From Deltaproteobacteria bacterium (GTDB lineage: Bacteria > Desulfobacterota > Binatia > Bin18), in NCBI GenBank assembly GCA_016200595.1, contig JACQEL010000035.1:1-7325 (forward strand): a DNA stretch of 7,325 nucleotides, read 5' to 3'. A model generated the notes under the pieces. The model was not told the DNA's origin and searched no databases. It saw nothing but the letters and a program-made list of their open reading frames with translations. The position numbers and the translations under genes were made by a program. Positions 1-4,980 of the stretch are shown piece by piece (within the stretch, counting starts at the first letter, position 1; each line of letters opens with the position of its first letter).

Positions 1-332
1 TTGCCGAACTGGCCGGTGGCATAGCCAAGGGGCTTGAGCAGTTCGGCAGTAGTAGGATCTTCGGCCCGCATGCCTATCGTCGCGCCCGGTATGCCGACCT
101 TAGACAGCCCGGTGCGAAAGACGCTCTGGCCGGTGATGAACGCCGACCGGCCAGCGGTGCAGCTCTGCTCGCCGTAGTAGTCCGTAAAGATCATGCCCTC
201 ATTGGCGATACGGTCGATGTTGGGCGTACGATAGCCCATCATGCCTTTCGAATAGGCACTAATATTCGACTGGCCGATGTCGTCGCCCCAGATGATGAGA
301 ATGTTCGGTTTCTTCGGAGGTTGCTCTGCCAT
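1..332 (-). CDS. Arylsulfatase, N-terminal part (runs off left edge)
   Basis: The first 110 residues of a sulfatase of the alkaline-phosphatase superfamily are visible, read from ATG at 332-330; the gene continues past position 1. It hydrolyses sulfate esters using a formylglycine made from the active-site cysteine. Seen directly: the N-terminal strand PNILIIWGDDIG with the metal-binding aspartate pair at residues 17-18, the RTPNIDRIANEG segment (35-46), and the C-T-A-G-R sulfatase signature at 58-62, which supplies the cysteine to be converted and the following arginine. The visible end, ELLKPLGYATGQFG, is also typical. No signal peptide precedes the fold, so the product should be cytoplasmic, as in several soluble arylsulfatases. 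A good ribosome binding site (AAGGAGAG, five bases before the ATG) supports this start. A relic of a homologous gene lies near 4855-4980. The family is certain; the natural substrate is not. Confidence 0.93.
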   Translation of the reverse strand, partial: MAEQPPKKPNILIIWGDDIGQSNISAYSKGMMGYRTPNIDRIANEGMIFTDYYGEQSCTAGRSAFITGQSVFRTGLSKVGIPGATIGMRAEDPTTAELLKPLGYATGQFG

Positions 333-417
333 GGTACTCTCCTTTCAGTGAGACTGGCGTTTGCTTGTCGAACTAAGTCCTTACGTCGTGCCTGGTAGTC
401 CACACTGATTTTGAGGG

Positions 418-497
418 GTCATTGCGAGGAGCAGAGCGACGAAGCAATCTCGCACGAGTCTAGAAGTAAAGACAAAGATTGCTTCGCTGCGCTGCTC
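418..497. repeat. Palindromic dispersed repeat (TCATTGCGAGGAGC type)
   Basis: Imperfect inverted repeat. The arm at 429-450 and the arm at 476-497 pair at 19 of 22 positions around a 25-base centre, and the sequence GAAGCAATCT recurs inverted as AGATTGCTTC. The left end reads TCATTGCGAGGAGC. From general knowledge, this sequence type is widely scattered between genes in many bacterial genomes as a non-coding MITE/REP-like element. It lies between the end of the crcB pair and the start of the arylsulfatase. The right end TCATGAACAAATC departs from the symmetrical TCGCAATGA expected, so the element is probably partial or fused to another repeat. An open reading frame across it (411-830) is not believable as a gene. 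Confidence 0.75.
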
Positions 498-516
498 ATG
501 AACAAATCTGTCGTGC
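492..516 (+). repeat. 25-base dispersed repeat, copy A
   Basis: This stretch matches 3121-3145 at 23 of 25 positions; the shared core is ACAAATC(T/G)GTCGTGC preceded by CTGCTCAT. Both copies are on the plus strand, and each is next to a palindromic element (418-497 here, 3151-3241 there). It is a short non-coding repeat module. Confidence 0.65.
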
Positions 517-528
517 GCACAGCGCACG
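512..528. repeat. Perfect GC-rich hairpin
   Basis: CGTGCGC and GCGCACG form a perfect 7-bp stem around an ACA loop. No T tract follows on either strand, so a classical intrinsic terminator is not supported. It sits between the 3' end of the second crcB and the arylsulfatase start, both on the minus strand, and directly follows the 25-base dispersed repeat at 492-516. It could be the end of a repeat element or a weak or Rho-assisted terminator. Confidence 0.4.
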
Positions 529-582
529 CTACTATGGGCCTTTGCTATGGTCCTCATCTCCTCTTTGAGACATGCTGTGGAT

Positions 583-667
583 GGTTGGGTACTCTACGAC
601 ACAAGGCTGTTCAGGGACACTGCCCTATGGTTCAATTTTCTGTTCGCCAACGTTCAAGATCGTTCAA
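583..667 (+). repeat. GTTC-ladder repeat, copy 3 (degenerate, overlaps crcB end)
   Basis: A weaker copy of the repeat at 2705-2894 and 4975-5164. GTTC occurs at 609, 630, 642, 652 and 662, giving spacings of 21, 12, 10 and 10 against 21, 12, 8 and 10 in the full copies. A 15-base core (GTTCAAGATCGTTCA, 653-667) is identical to copy 1, and GGTTGGGTAC at 583-592 matches the GGTTCGGGTAC that opens the ladder elsewhere, with four extra bases between. Orientation is the same as in the other copies. The stop codon and last codons of the second crcB lie inside the core. Confidence 0.6.
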
Positions 668-1073
668 TTACGTCTGCCGTCTCAACGCGCGAGCGCACGA
701 GGCGCGCGCCGAGCCAAAGCCCCAACTCCACGAGCAGGAAACCAGCGCCCATGCTCAGCGTCAGATAGCAGATGGCGCTCGCGCGCTCGGCAGGGTTAAC
801 CAGCATCTGGTCGGTCCCCCACACAAATGAGCTGAATGTCGAGAGGCCGCCCATGATGCCGGTCACTAGCAAGAGCTTGCCGCCGGAGCCAAGCAGGCCA
901 CCGGTGCCTGCCAGCGCTGCGAAGATGCCGACCAGCAAGGCCGCGACCAGGTTTGCGAAGAAGATCGGCATCGGAAAGCCGCCGGGCAGATTGGCTACCG
1001 ACAACATCAGCAACTCGCGTAAGGCCGCGCCGATGCCACCGCCGAGCAACACGAGAACACCGTTCTTGAGCAT
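654..1073 (-). CDS. crcB: CrcB/Fluc fluoride channel subunit (second of tandem pair)
   Basis: A 139-residue four-helix membrane protein of the CrcB (Fluc) family, which exports fluoride across the cytoplasmic membrane as a dual-topology dimer. Seen: the opening GGGIGAALRELL (11-22) with the conserved arginine at 19, the family asparagine at 41, and the helix-break motif GGLSTFSSF (75-83) with both phenylalanines of the family's Phe box. The usual glycine in the N-x-x-G-x-x-x-x-G stretch after the asparagine is alanine here (NLVAALLVG). Its ATG follows the stop of the other crcB by 14 bases with a GAGGGCGG ribosome binding site, so the two are co-transcribed. The hydrophilic tail after about residue 128 (VETADVIERS) is unusual: its last codons and stop lie in the GTTC-ladder repeat core, so the native C-terminus may have been replaced. 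Family assignment is firm. Confidence 0.92.
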   Translation of the reverse strand: MLKNGVLVLLGGGIGAALRELLMLSVANLPGGFPMPIFFANLVAALLVGIFAALAGTGGLLGSGGKLLLVTGIMGGLSTFSSFVWGTDQMLVNPAERASAICYLTLSMGAGFLLVELGLWLGARLVRSRVETADVIERS

Positions 1074-1087
1074 TGGTTCCGCCCTCG

Positions 1088-1480
1088 CTATCCGAGCAAC
1101 CTGGCCAGCCAGGAGCCGAGCGCCGCGGTGACCAGACCTGCCCCCACCGAACTAATCCAGTAGAGCGCGGCTACTCCACGCTCCTTCTGGTTGTACAGAT
1201 TGGCCGTATCGAGTTGATAGCTGCTGAATGTTGTGTATCCACCGAGCACACCGGTCAACGCAAATGCCGTCAGGTTACTCCCGTAACGGTCCTTCCAATC
1301 GACGTTGAACAATGTCGATAGAAACCCGATCAGAAATGCGCCTGTCACGTTAATGACAAACGTGCCCAACGGGAAACCGCCTTTGTAGCGTTCGCCGATG
1401 CCTAAGCCGACCAACCAGCGAAGAACTGAGCCGCTTGCGCCGCCGATAAAGACCAATGCCACAGTGACTGAATCATTCAT
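1088..1480 (-). CDS. crcB: CrcB/Fluc fluoride channel subunit (first of tandem pair)
   Basis: A 130-residue CrcB family membrane protein with four hydrophobic segments. Seen: GGASGSVLRW (13-22) with the conserved Arg21, the pore segment NVTGAFLIGFL (44-54) with the family asparagine, and GGYTTFSSYQLD (80-91). In this last motif the second Phe-box position is tyrosine (TTFSSY), whereas the partner subunit has phenylalanine. The two proteins clearly differ, so this looks like a pair making a heteromeric fluoride channel, as known for split two-gene CrcB systems, rather than a recent duplication. The start at 1480 puts the first helix at the expected position, but no clear ribosome binding site precedes it. 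The DUF3313-like lipoprotein lies 99 bases upstream on the same strand. I found no fluoride riboswitch in that gap. Confidence 0.93.
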   Translation of the reverse strand: MNDSVTVALVFIGGASGSVLRWLVGLGIGERYKGGFPLGTFVINVTGAFLIGFLSTLFNVDWKDRYGSNLTAFALTGVLGGYTTFSSYQLDTANLYNQKERGVAALYWISSVGAGLVTAALGSWLARLLG

Positions 1481-1489
1481 GGTGCTGTT

Positions 1490-1507
1490 GGGCGTGCCTA
1501 TACGCCC
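1490..1507 (-). promoter_or_regulatory. Small hairpin just upstream of first crcB
   Basis: GGGCGT and ACGCCC form a 6-bp stem around a six-base loop, ending 9 bases before the crcB start codon at 1480. No T tract follows. On the minus strand a five-codon ORF (MIWYV, ATG at 1547) with GGAGAG ahead of it lies further upstream. This may be a folded leader or only chance; evidence is weak. Confidence 0.25.
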
Positions 1508-1579
1508 GCCGTTCGGGTCGTTCTTCCCTCAGACGTACCAAATCATGAAACTCTCCGACCGTGGACGACAGCAGAACGT

Positions 1580-2308
1580 CTACTTCTGCGGGCACGCCCC
1601 CAGCTCGTCCAGCCTCTTCGCGAATTGAGCCGCCCACGCCTTGAACGCGTTATCGACATCGTCCCAGGAGTTTAAAGTGTCCCGGCCCATGTTCTTGGTG
1701 CCGGCGCGCTTGTCCTGGCCTTCCCACAGTAGCGTTCCGGTCATCGCGTCCCTGGCATAACCCTCGGCGGTGGCCTGGCCGACCCAATATCCCACGCCAT
1801 CATTGAACGCGTATCCCGCCACCACAACCAGCAGATGAACGTGCGGCTCATAAGTCGACAACGTGTTCAGGAAGGGATTCGCAGACGACGCATCAACCAG
1901 GGCGATCTGCCACCGCATGGTCCCCGGCGTGGGCTCGGTCACCATCTGGCATTTCTTGGACACGGCGGTGTGGAGATCGGTATAGAAGGAGTCGGCGAGC
2001 GCCTTCTGTTCCCTCAACGACGCCTTATCCATGTTGGAGCCGCGACCCGACCAGATCGTCACAGGATCGAGCATCACCTTGGTATAGGAGCCCCAGTTGG
2101 CGTTCGAGTTGAGGTAGACCTGATCAACCTGTCCAGTCTTGCCAGGCTGCAGCAGCGACGGATCCGGCAGAAACGCACTCCCGGGAGTGGGAGCCGCCAT
2201 CGTGGGGGTCGGCAGCGCGACCTGCTTGGTGGCGGCACACGCGCCGAGCAGGGTGACCATCGATACCAGCGCAACCGGCAGAACAACATACTCTGCGAAC
2301 TTCGTCAT
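1580..2308 (-). CDS. DUF3313-like lipoprotein
   Basis: A 242-residue protein with a lipoprotein signal: a hydrophobic stretch at 8-21 and lipobox L-G-A-C, with the acylated cysteine at residue 24. A Pro/Ala/Thr-rich linker (about 30-50) follows, then a globular domain. Segments resembling the DUF3313 family are the YTKVMLDPV strand (75-83), a middle helix with SLREQKALADSFYTDLH, a strand PGTMRWQIALVDA, and the C-terminal AEGYARDAMTGTLLWEG plus KRAGTK, ending with an amphipathic helix (WDDVDNAFKAWAAQFAKRLDEL). The molecular function of that family is unknown; such proteins are expected to be anchored in the envelope facing the periplasm. The ribosome binding site GAAAGGAA, about six bases before the ATG, fixes the start. 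It lies 99 bases ahead of the crcB pair and 25 bases after a possible 51-aa ORF, so it may share their transcript. A link to fluoride is not established. Confidence 0.85.
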   Translation of the reverse strand: MTKFAEYVVLPVALVSMVTLLGACAATKQVALPTPTMAAPTPGSAFLPDPSLLQPGKTGQVDQVYLNSNANWGSYTKVMLDPVTIWSGRGSNMDKASLREQKALADSFYTDLHTAVSKKCQMVTEPTPGTMRWQIALVDASSANPFLNTLSTYEPHVHLLVVVAGYAFNDGVGYWVGQATAEGYARDAMTGTLLWEGQDKRAGTKNMGRDTLNSWDDVDNAFKAWAAQFAKRLDELGACPQK

Positions 2309-2333
2309 CTTTCTGTTCCTTTCTCACTTGGGG

Positions 2334-2489
2334 TTACAACAAGACCTTCCGGTTCTTGTTAGAAATAATCCGATACGAGAGACCGGTAACTGAGGCAATG
2401 CTGAGCCAGGGTAGCCGCTTACCCACGGCGGGACGGGCAAGCGGCGGCGCGAGCCCCTGTCTAACGTTTCTGCATAAGCAATTCTTCAT
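2334..2489 (-). CDS. Possible 51-aa small protein
   Basis: An ORF beginning with ATG at 2489-2487, preceded by AGAGGA six bases upstream, a good ribosome binding site on this strand. The product starts MKNCLCRNVRQ, is basic, has a modestly hydrophobic middle (WLSIASVTGLSY) and ends NKNRKVLL. It ends 25 bases before the lipoprotein start codon and begins 47 bases after the stop of the 83-aa gene, all on the same strand. A hairpin (2338-2360) covers its last codons. I recognise no family. It may be a real small protein, a leader ORF controlling the lipoprotein, or chance; the strong start signal is the main support. Confidence 0.35.
   Translation of the reverse strand: MKNCLCRNVRQGLAPPLARPAVGKRLPWLSIASVTGLSYRIISNKNRKVLL
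2338..2360. repeat. Hairpin ahead of lipoprotein gene
   Basis: AACAAGA and TCTTGTT pair over 7 bp, extended by CC/GG with one bulged T, around a TTCC loop. It overlaps the end of the possible 51-aa ORF and lies about 30 bases upstream of the lipoprotein ATG. There is no T tract, so it is not a standard terminator. It may be a leader structure. Confidence 0.4.
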
Positions 2490-2536
2490 CCTGTTTCCTC
2501 TATTCTGTCTGTGAATGGTTGCCCTGCTCTTCCCTG

Positions 2537-2788
2537 TCAGGTATCGGTCTCGTCTTCCGGAAGCGTCGTCACCACCTGCACGATGAATGCCGCTAGCTCC
2601 TCGAGCGAGTGAAAATGCGTCGCCCGCATGGACACGATATGCTCCACCCGGCCCTTGAACTCGCCGTGCTCCACCTGGGCCTCGGTATAGAGGTGCACCA
2701 CAAAGGCCCGGTTGGCTAACAACGCGGGTTGGCTGATTGACTTCTTCACGTTCGTCTGCGCCTGTGGTTGTCCGGCATCGCCACACAC
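2537..2788 (-). CDS. Small conserved-looking protein, 83 aa, function unknown
   Basis: The product reads from a GTG at 2788. The first 28 residues lie in the long repeat and are also present, diverged, at 5058-4975. The rest (FVVHLYTEAQVEHGEF, then GRVEHIVSMRATHFHSLEELAAFI) looks like a compact alpha/beta protein. I have the impression of similar small proteins in other genomes sharing the ANRAFVV, GRVEH and ATHF-SLEEL segments, but I cannot name a family. The start is uncertain: the GTG of the sequence VKKSISQPALLANRA, at residue 14, would give about 70 residues and may be nearer the truth, and neither has a strong ribosome binding site. It is the first gene of the minus-strand run towards the lipoprotein and crcB pair. 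The repeat with its GTTC ladder occupies its upstream region. Confidence 0.6.
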   Translation of the reverse strand: MCGDAGQPQAQTNVKKSISQPALLANRAFVVHLYTEAQVEHGEFKGRVEHIVSMRATHFHSLEELAAFIVQVVTTLPEDETDT

Positions 2789-2894
2789 AGTATGTAAAGA
2801 AACGGTTCGGGTACACAGGGAAACTGTTCGGATAGAGCCGCAAACAGTTCGGAGTTGTGTTCAGGGGTTCAAGATCGTTCAGTCTGACTCGCCC
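2705..2894 (+). repeat. Long GTTC-ladder repeat, copy 1
   Basis: A direct repeat of 4975-5164 at a constant offset of 2270 with no gaps; a hand count over 2721-2890 gives about 20 mismatches in 170 (about 88% identity). The right two thirds carry GTTC at 2805, 2826, 2847, 2859, 2867 and 2877, spacings 21, 21, 12, 8 and 10, several as GTTCGG. The segment CCACACACAGTATGTAAA is the best-conserved block before the ladder. On its left side the repeat covers the start of the 83-aa gene; on its right it abuts the relic gene at about 2905-3103. It may be a mobile or recombinogenic repeat carrying promoter or operator sequence. Confidence 0.85.
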
Positions 2895-2904
2895 TTTGCA
2901 TATA

Positions 2905-3103
2905 AAACCGAAGACGGGTCCGATGTTCTTAGTGAAATCGGCAATGTAGGTGTCGAACGTGCCGTCATACACCGTAAAGAAACCAATTTGGTTATCCTCC
3001 AGCGGCACGAACTGGGCGAAGTGGGGGGGGCCGACGGTGTCCGGGTCTTTGGTTGTCCCGCACGACCTCGCGCGCAGGAGCAGTTTTATCTCGATGAAGG
3101 CAA
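2905..3103 (-). pseudogene. Relic of an unidentified protein gene, truncated
   Basis: Minus-strand reading gives about 64 residues that look like real protein rather than chance: HFAQFVPLEDNQIGFFTVYDG followed by TFDTYIADFTKNIGPVF. It has no plausible start codon (the reading frame opens in a repeat at 3121-3145) and no natural end, since it runs straight into the GTTC-ladder repeat after GPVF. It looks like an internal piece of a longer gene, cut at both sides. The alternation of short strands and a helix resembles an alpha/beta-barrel type fold, but I cannot name the family. A run of eight G (3023-3030) lies inside it, a likely slippage site. The reading frame 2334-3134 that joins it to the small ORF is an artefact. 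Confidence 0.5.
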
Positions 3104-3120
3104 GGCGTGAACAGCGCCGG

Positions 3121-3145
3121 CTGCTCATAAACAAATCGGTCGTGC
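3121..3145 (+). repeat. 25-base dispersed repeat, copy B
   Basis: Matches 492-516 with two differences and lies in the same orientation. It is followed five bases later by the palindromic element at 3151-3241, and preceded by the relic gene. Confidence 0.65.
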
Positions 3146-3150
3146 TGGGT

Positions 3151-3241
3151 GTAGCCTGGATGGAGCCCTTCGACTTCGCTCAGGACAGGCTCCGCGGAAT
3201 CCGGGAGGTGTGAGGGGAATCCCGGATTTCATCCGGGCTAC
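3151..3241. repeat. Palindromic MITE-like element with nested hairpin
   Basis: The outer ends GTAGCCTGGATG (3151-3162) and CATCCGGGCTAC (3230-3241) are inverted repeats with one mismatch. Inside, GGAGCC (3162-3167) pairs with GGCTCC (3188-3193) around CTTCGACTTCGCTCAGGACA, itself a common inserted repeat type. CCCGGAT and ATCCGGG form a tight hairpin at 3221-3237. The pattern GGATGGAG...GGAATCCGGG is a non-coding repeat seen scattered in many proteobacterial genomes (general knowledge). The element looks like one repeat with a second nested in it. No protein is encoded. Confidence 0.7.
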
Positions 3242-3289
3242 TGCTCCATTCTTGCACGGCTCGATCAGCGCACCCCGCGCTATGGGGTC

Positions 3290-3309
3290 CTCAGAATGAG
3301 AACTCTGAG
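3290..3309. repeat. Short hairpin in gene-free stretch
   Basis: CTCAGA and TCTGAG form a 6-bp stem around an eight-base loop. The surrounding stretch 3242-3390 holds no gene I can support. The hairpin lies about 135 bases past the end of the small secreted-protein gene, with no T tract on that strand, so terminator function is doubtful. Confidence 0.25.
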
Positions 3310-3390
3310 ATGTTGTTGTTACGAGTGCAACTTTCTCAGACCTGTCCGACAGCTAAAGTTCAGATTTTTACACTTGAGACTCCCTCAGTC

Positions 3391-3430
3391 GTCGTGAGCC
3401 TTGCTTTCCGCAGCTACGCACCGCCCTTCT
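3391..3430 (+). repeat. Direct repeat flanking small secreted gene, copy 1
   Basis: GTCGTGAGCCTTGCTTTC followed by (C/T)GCA recurs at 3786-3807 with 21 of 22 positions identical. A second shared block, CGCACC(G/C)CCCTTCT, lies at 3417-3430 here and 3825-3838 there, so the copies differ by a 13-base indel. They bracket the small secreted-protein gene at both ends in the same orientation. Confidence 0.75.
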
Positions 3431-3443
3431 GCCAAATCACACT

Positions 3444-3731
3444 TCAATTACAGCCTTGGTTATTTGCGGTCTTGACACATTTTTTGCCACTCGGGCTCTT
3501 ATATACGCCCTTACCATTTTTGGTCTTGGCTTCTCCTCCCGCGCTCGTTTGTGTCGTAGTGACTCCCGCCTCATTCTTCTCTGACTTCCAGGCGTTGCCA
3601 GTCTTGGAGTTATACCCCGCGGCCTCCTCTCCATTGCTGCACACCTTGCGACCACGCGCGTTAGTGGTGCACTCAGCGAACGCGCTCGAAGAAAACAGCA
3701 TCACTGTCAATATTATCACCAGAATTCGCAT
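3444..3731 (-). CDS. Small secreted four-cysteine protein, 95 aa
   Basis: A predicted secreted or periplasmic protein. Residues 1-19 (MRILVIILTVMLFSSSAFA) are a clear signal peptide with an A-F-A cleavage site. The mature part has about 76 residues and four cysteines at 21, 31, 85 and 94, arranged as an N-terminal and a C-terminal pair, probably two disulfides. The middle is Gly/Thr/Asn/Lys-rich, with GVTTTQTS and GGEAKTKNGKGV motifs; I recall small secreted proteins of this look in other proteobacteria, with unknown function. The start at 3731 is chosen because AAGGAG lies seven bases upstream and the signal peptide begins there; the longer ORF from 3782 is not needed. The gene is more AT-rich than its neighbours and is bracketed by a direct repeat, consistent with acquisition as a unit. 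Confidence 0.75.
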   Translation of the reverse strand: MRILVIILTVMLFSSSAFAECTTNARGRKVCSNGEEAAGYNSKTGNAWKSEKNEAGVTTTQTSAGGEAKTKNGKGVYKSPSGKKCVKTANNQGCN

Positions 3732-3785
3732 GACGATCTCCTTCTGTAAAGTGTCAAAATTAGTCGGCCGAAGCTCTGTCAAGCC

Positions 3786-3838
3786 GTCGTGAGCCTTGCT
3801 TTCTGCACTTATATGTTCATCTCTCGCACCCCCCTTCT
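3786..3838 (+). repeat. Direct repeat flanking small secreted gene, copy 2
   Basis: Second copy of the repeat at 3391-3430, just upstream of the secreted-protein gene; the copies are 395 bases apart. The rest of the stretch 3783-4038 holds no gene I can support; a 10-base palindrome, ACAGCGCTGT, lies at 3998-4007. Confidence 0.75.
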
Positions 3839-4038
3839 ACTCATTTCCGTCGGGAAAGTAAGAGTTACGCGTTCTGTCTGTCTGACCCACATCCGCTTTG
3901 CTTGTCGCCTCACTCGTTTGCAGAGGTTGACCGCTGCGTCGGGTTGCGATCCTTCACGGTGATTCTCAAGACGTTTGCTTAGCCGGCATCCTACAGCACA
4001 GCGCTGTTCGAGGATACCCAGCTACAGTTCGATGCTTA

Positions 4039-4791
4039 CTAGTCGAGCCGCCCAAGGGCGGCGCGTAGGGGAGTGCTGGGAATCTGAATCAAGCCGGCGA
4101 ACGGCTGATCCAGCTCCAAGATCAAGAACAGCGCCCCGGCCAGCGAGAGCGCACAGACGAGCAGGGTCACGACCACCGTGGCGTTGGGCGGCGCCGACAG
4201 GCCGAATCTGAGGAAGATAAGGGCCAGCCAGAACACCAGTACCACAAGAAATGGCATGGGAATCGAGCTCCCCTTCTGCTCGAACATCAACCAGCGCGTT
4301 TGCCCCAGAGTGACGGCCAGGCCGAGCGCCTGGGTCTGCAGCGAGCGCTGCACGTCGGTCTGCGGGGCGAGATCCTGGATCTGGTCGTATAGAGTTTCAG
4401 GTCTCACCCCCCTCACATCTAACTGCCCCGGTTGGGCCCCCTCCCCAGGCCACGTCTGCGCCAGCACGCGGACCACAGCCTGCCGCAGCAGCTCCCGGAC
4501 GTTCTTCGCCTCCGGTCCGTAACGACCCAAGATACGGTCGAGGAAGACCACATTAGCGGACAGCTGCTGCAGTTCGCTGAGCTGGGCGCCGTAGGAGCTC
4601 TGGGCCGCGGCGATCAGCAGGCCCAGGACTACGGCCGCCATCGTCGCGATCAGTCCCATGCCCAGGTTCATGAGCGACTTGGTCTCTGCACTCTTATGCC
4701 GCTCGGGCAGCACGGGGCGCAGCACCATCCCGAGTAGGGCCCCGCCGAAGATACACGCAAATACAATCGCACTGATTGCTAGAGGACTCAT
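4039..4791 (-). CDS. DUF4239-like membrane protein
   Basis: A 250-residue integral membrane protein with two N-terminal helices (about 2-24 and 43-63), a central soluble region (about 64-178) rich in helices, and two C-terminal helices (about 179-198 and 203-224). The end, LDQPFAGLIQIPSTPLRAAL, matches the signature I associate with the DUF4239 (bestrophin-like) family, as does the NLGMGLIATMAAVVLGLLIA second helix followed by AQSSYG. Function in that family is not established; channel activity is only suggested by the fold comparison. The start at 4791 places the first helix at the N-terminus and has GGAGAGA about eight bases upstream; the ORF can extend to 4836, but those 15 residues are charged and have no support. 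It stands alone, with no co-directional partner close by, between repeat-rich stretches. Confidence 0.8.
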   Translation of the reverse strand: MSPLAISAIVFACIFGGALLGMVLRPVLPERHKSAETKSLMNLGMGLIATMAAVVLGLLIAAAQSSYGAQLSELQQLSANVVFLDRILGRYGPEAKNVRELLRQAVVRVLAQTWPGEGAQPGQLDVRGVRPETLYDQIQDLAPQTDVQRSLQTQALGLAVTLGQTRWLMFEQKGSSIPMPFLVVLVFWLALIFLRFGLSAPPNATVVVTLLVCALSLAGALFLILELDQPFAGLIQIPSTPLRAALGRLD

Positions 4792-4854
4792 AGTCCATCT
4801 CTCCCTCTCTTCTGCTGGCGGACCAGTCTTCCGCACCGCCGGCTTTCTTTACCC

Positions 4855-4980
4855 CGGCTGGGTGCCGGTTTTCAGTACCTCCGCGTTCTTGATGATAGAG
4901 ATTGCCGAAGAACTTGTCGAAGCCGTGCATGGGCGGCAGGAACTCGTCGCGGTCGCCGAGGTGGTTCTTACCGAGGCCCG
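4855..4980 (-). pseudogene. Relic of a second arylsulfatase gene
   Basis: On the minus strand, 4972-4892 encodes GKNHLGDRDEFLPPMHGFDKFFGNLYH in one frame. This is the conserved segment of arylsulfatases that follows the Y-A-T-G-Q-F-G stretch, so it continues where the left-edge arylsulfatase leaves the window. There is no sulfatase N-terminus: at about 4973-4985 the sequence turns into the long repeat. After NLYH the usual LNAEEEPEN reading appears only in another frame (KNAEV...), suggesting an indel, and the homology fades by about 4855. It is therefore an internal shard of a homologous gene in the same orientation as the left-edge one. Residue similarity is clear; the exact ends are uncertain. 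Confidence 0.75.

Noticed and set aside
411..830. A 139-aa plus-strand ORF
   Set aside because: It covers a palindromic repeat and then runs antisense to crcB; no start signal and no protein-like pattern.
1481..1579. Fluoride riboswitch ahead of crcB
   Set aside because: I looked on the minus strand for the GGnGATGG...TTCGCC core and its partner segment upstream of crcB and of the lipoprotein and found neither.
2805..2880. CRISPR array
   Set aside because: The repeated unit is only 4-6 bases with unequal short spacing; there are no long repeats, spacers or cas genes.
2334..3134. A 266-aa minus-strand ORF
   Set aside because: It strings together a relic gene, the GTTC-ladder repeat, an antisense-frame shadow of the 83-aa gene and the 51-aa ORF. 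No single protein is credible.
3754..3782. Sigma-70 promoter for the secreted protein
   Set aside because: A good TTGACA is present on the minus strand at 3782-3777, but the -10 position reads TTTTGA, too poor to annotate.
3310..3792. A 160-aa plus-strand ORF
   Set aside because: It is antisense to the secreted protein gene, which has a signal peptide and a ribosome binding site; the plus-strand product looks like a shadow.
3391..3838. Integron gene cassette with attC sites
   Set aside because: The flanking repeats lack the GTTRRRY/RYYYAAC core and the palindromic folding of attC, and there is no integrase in the window.
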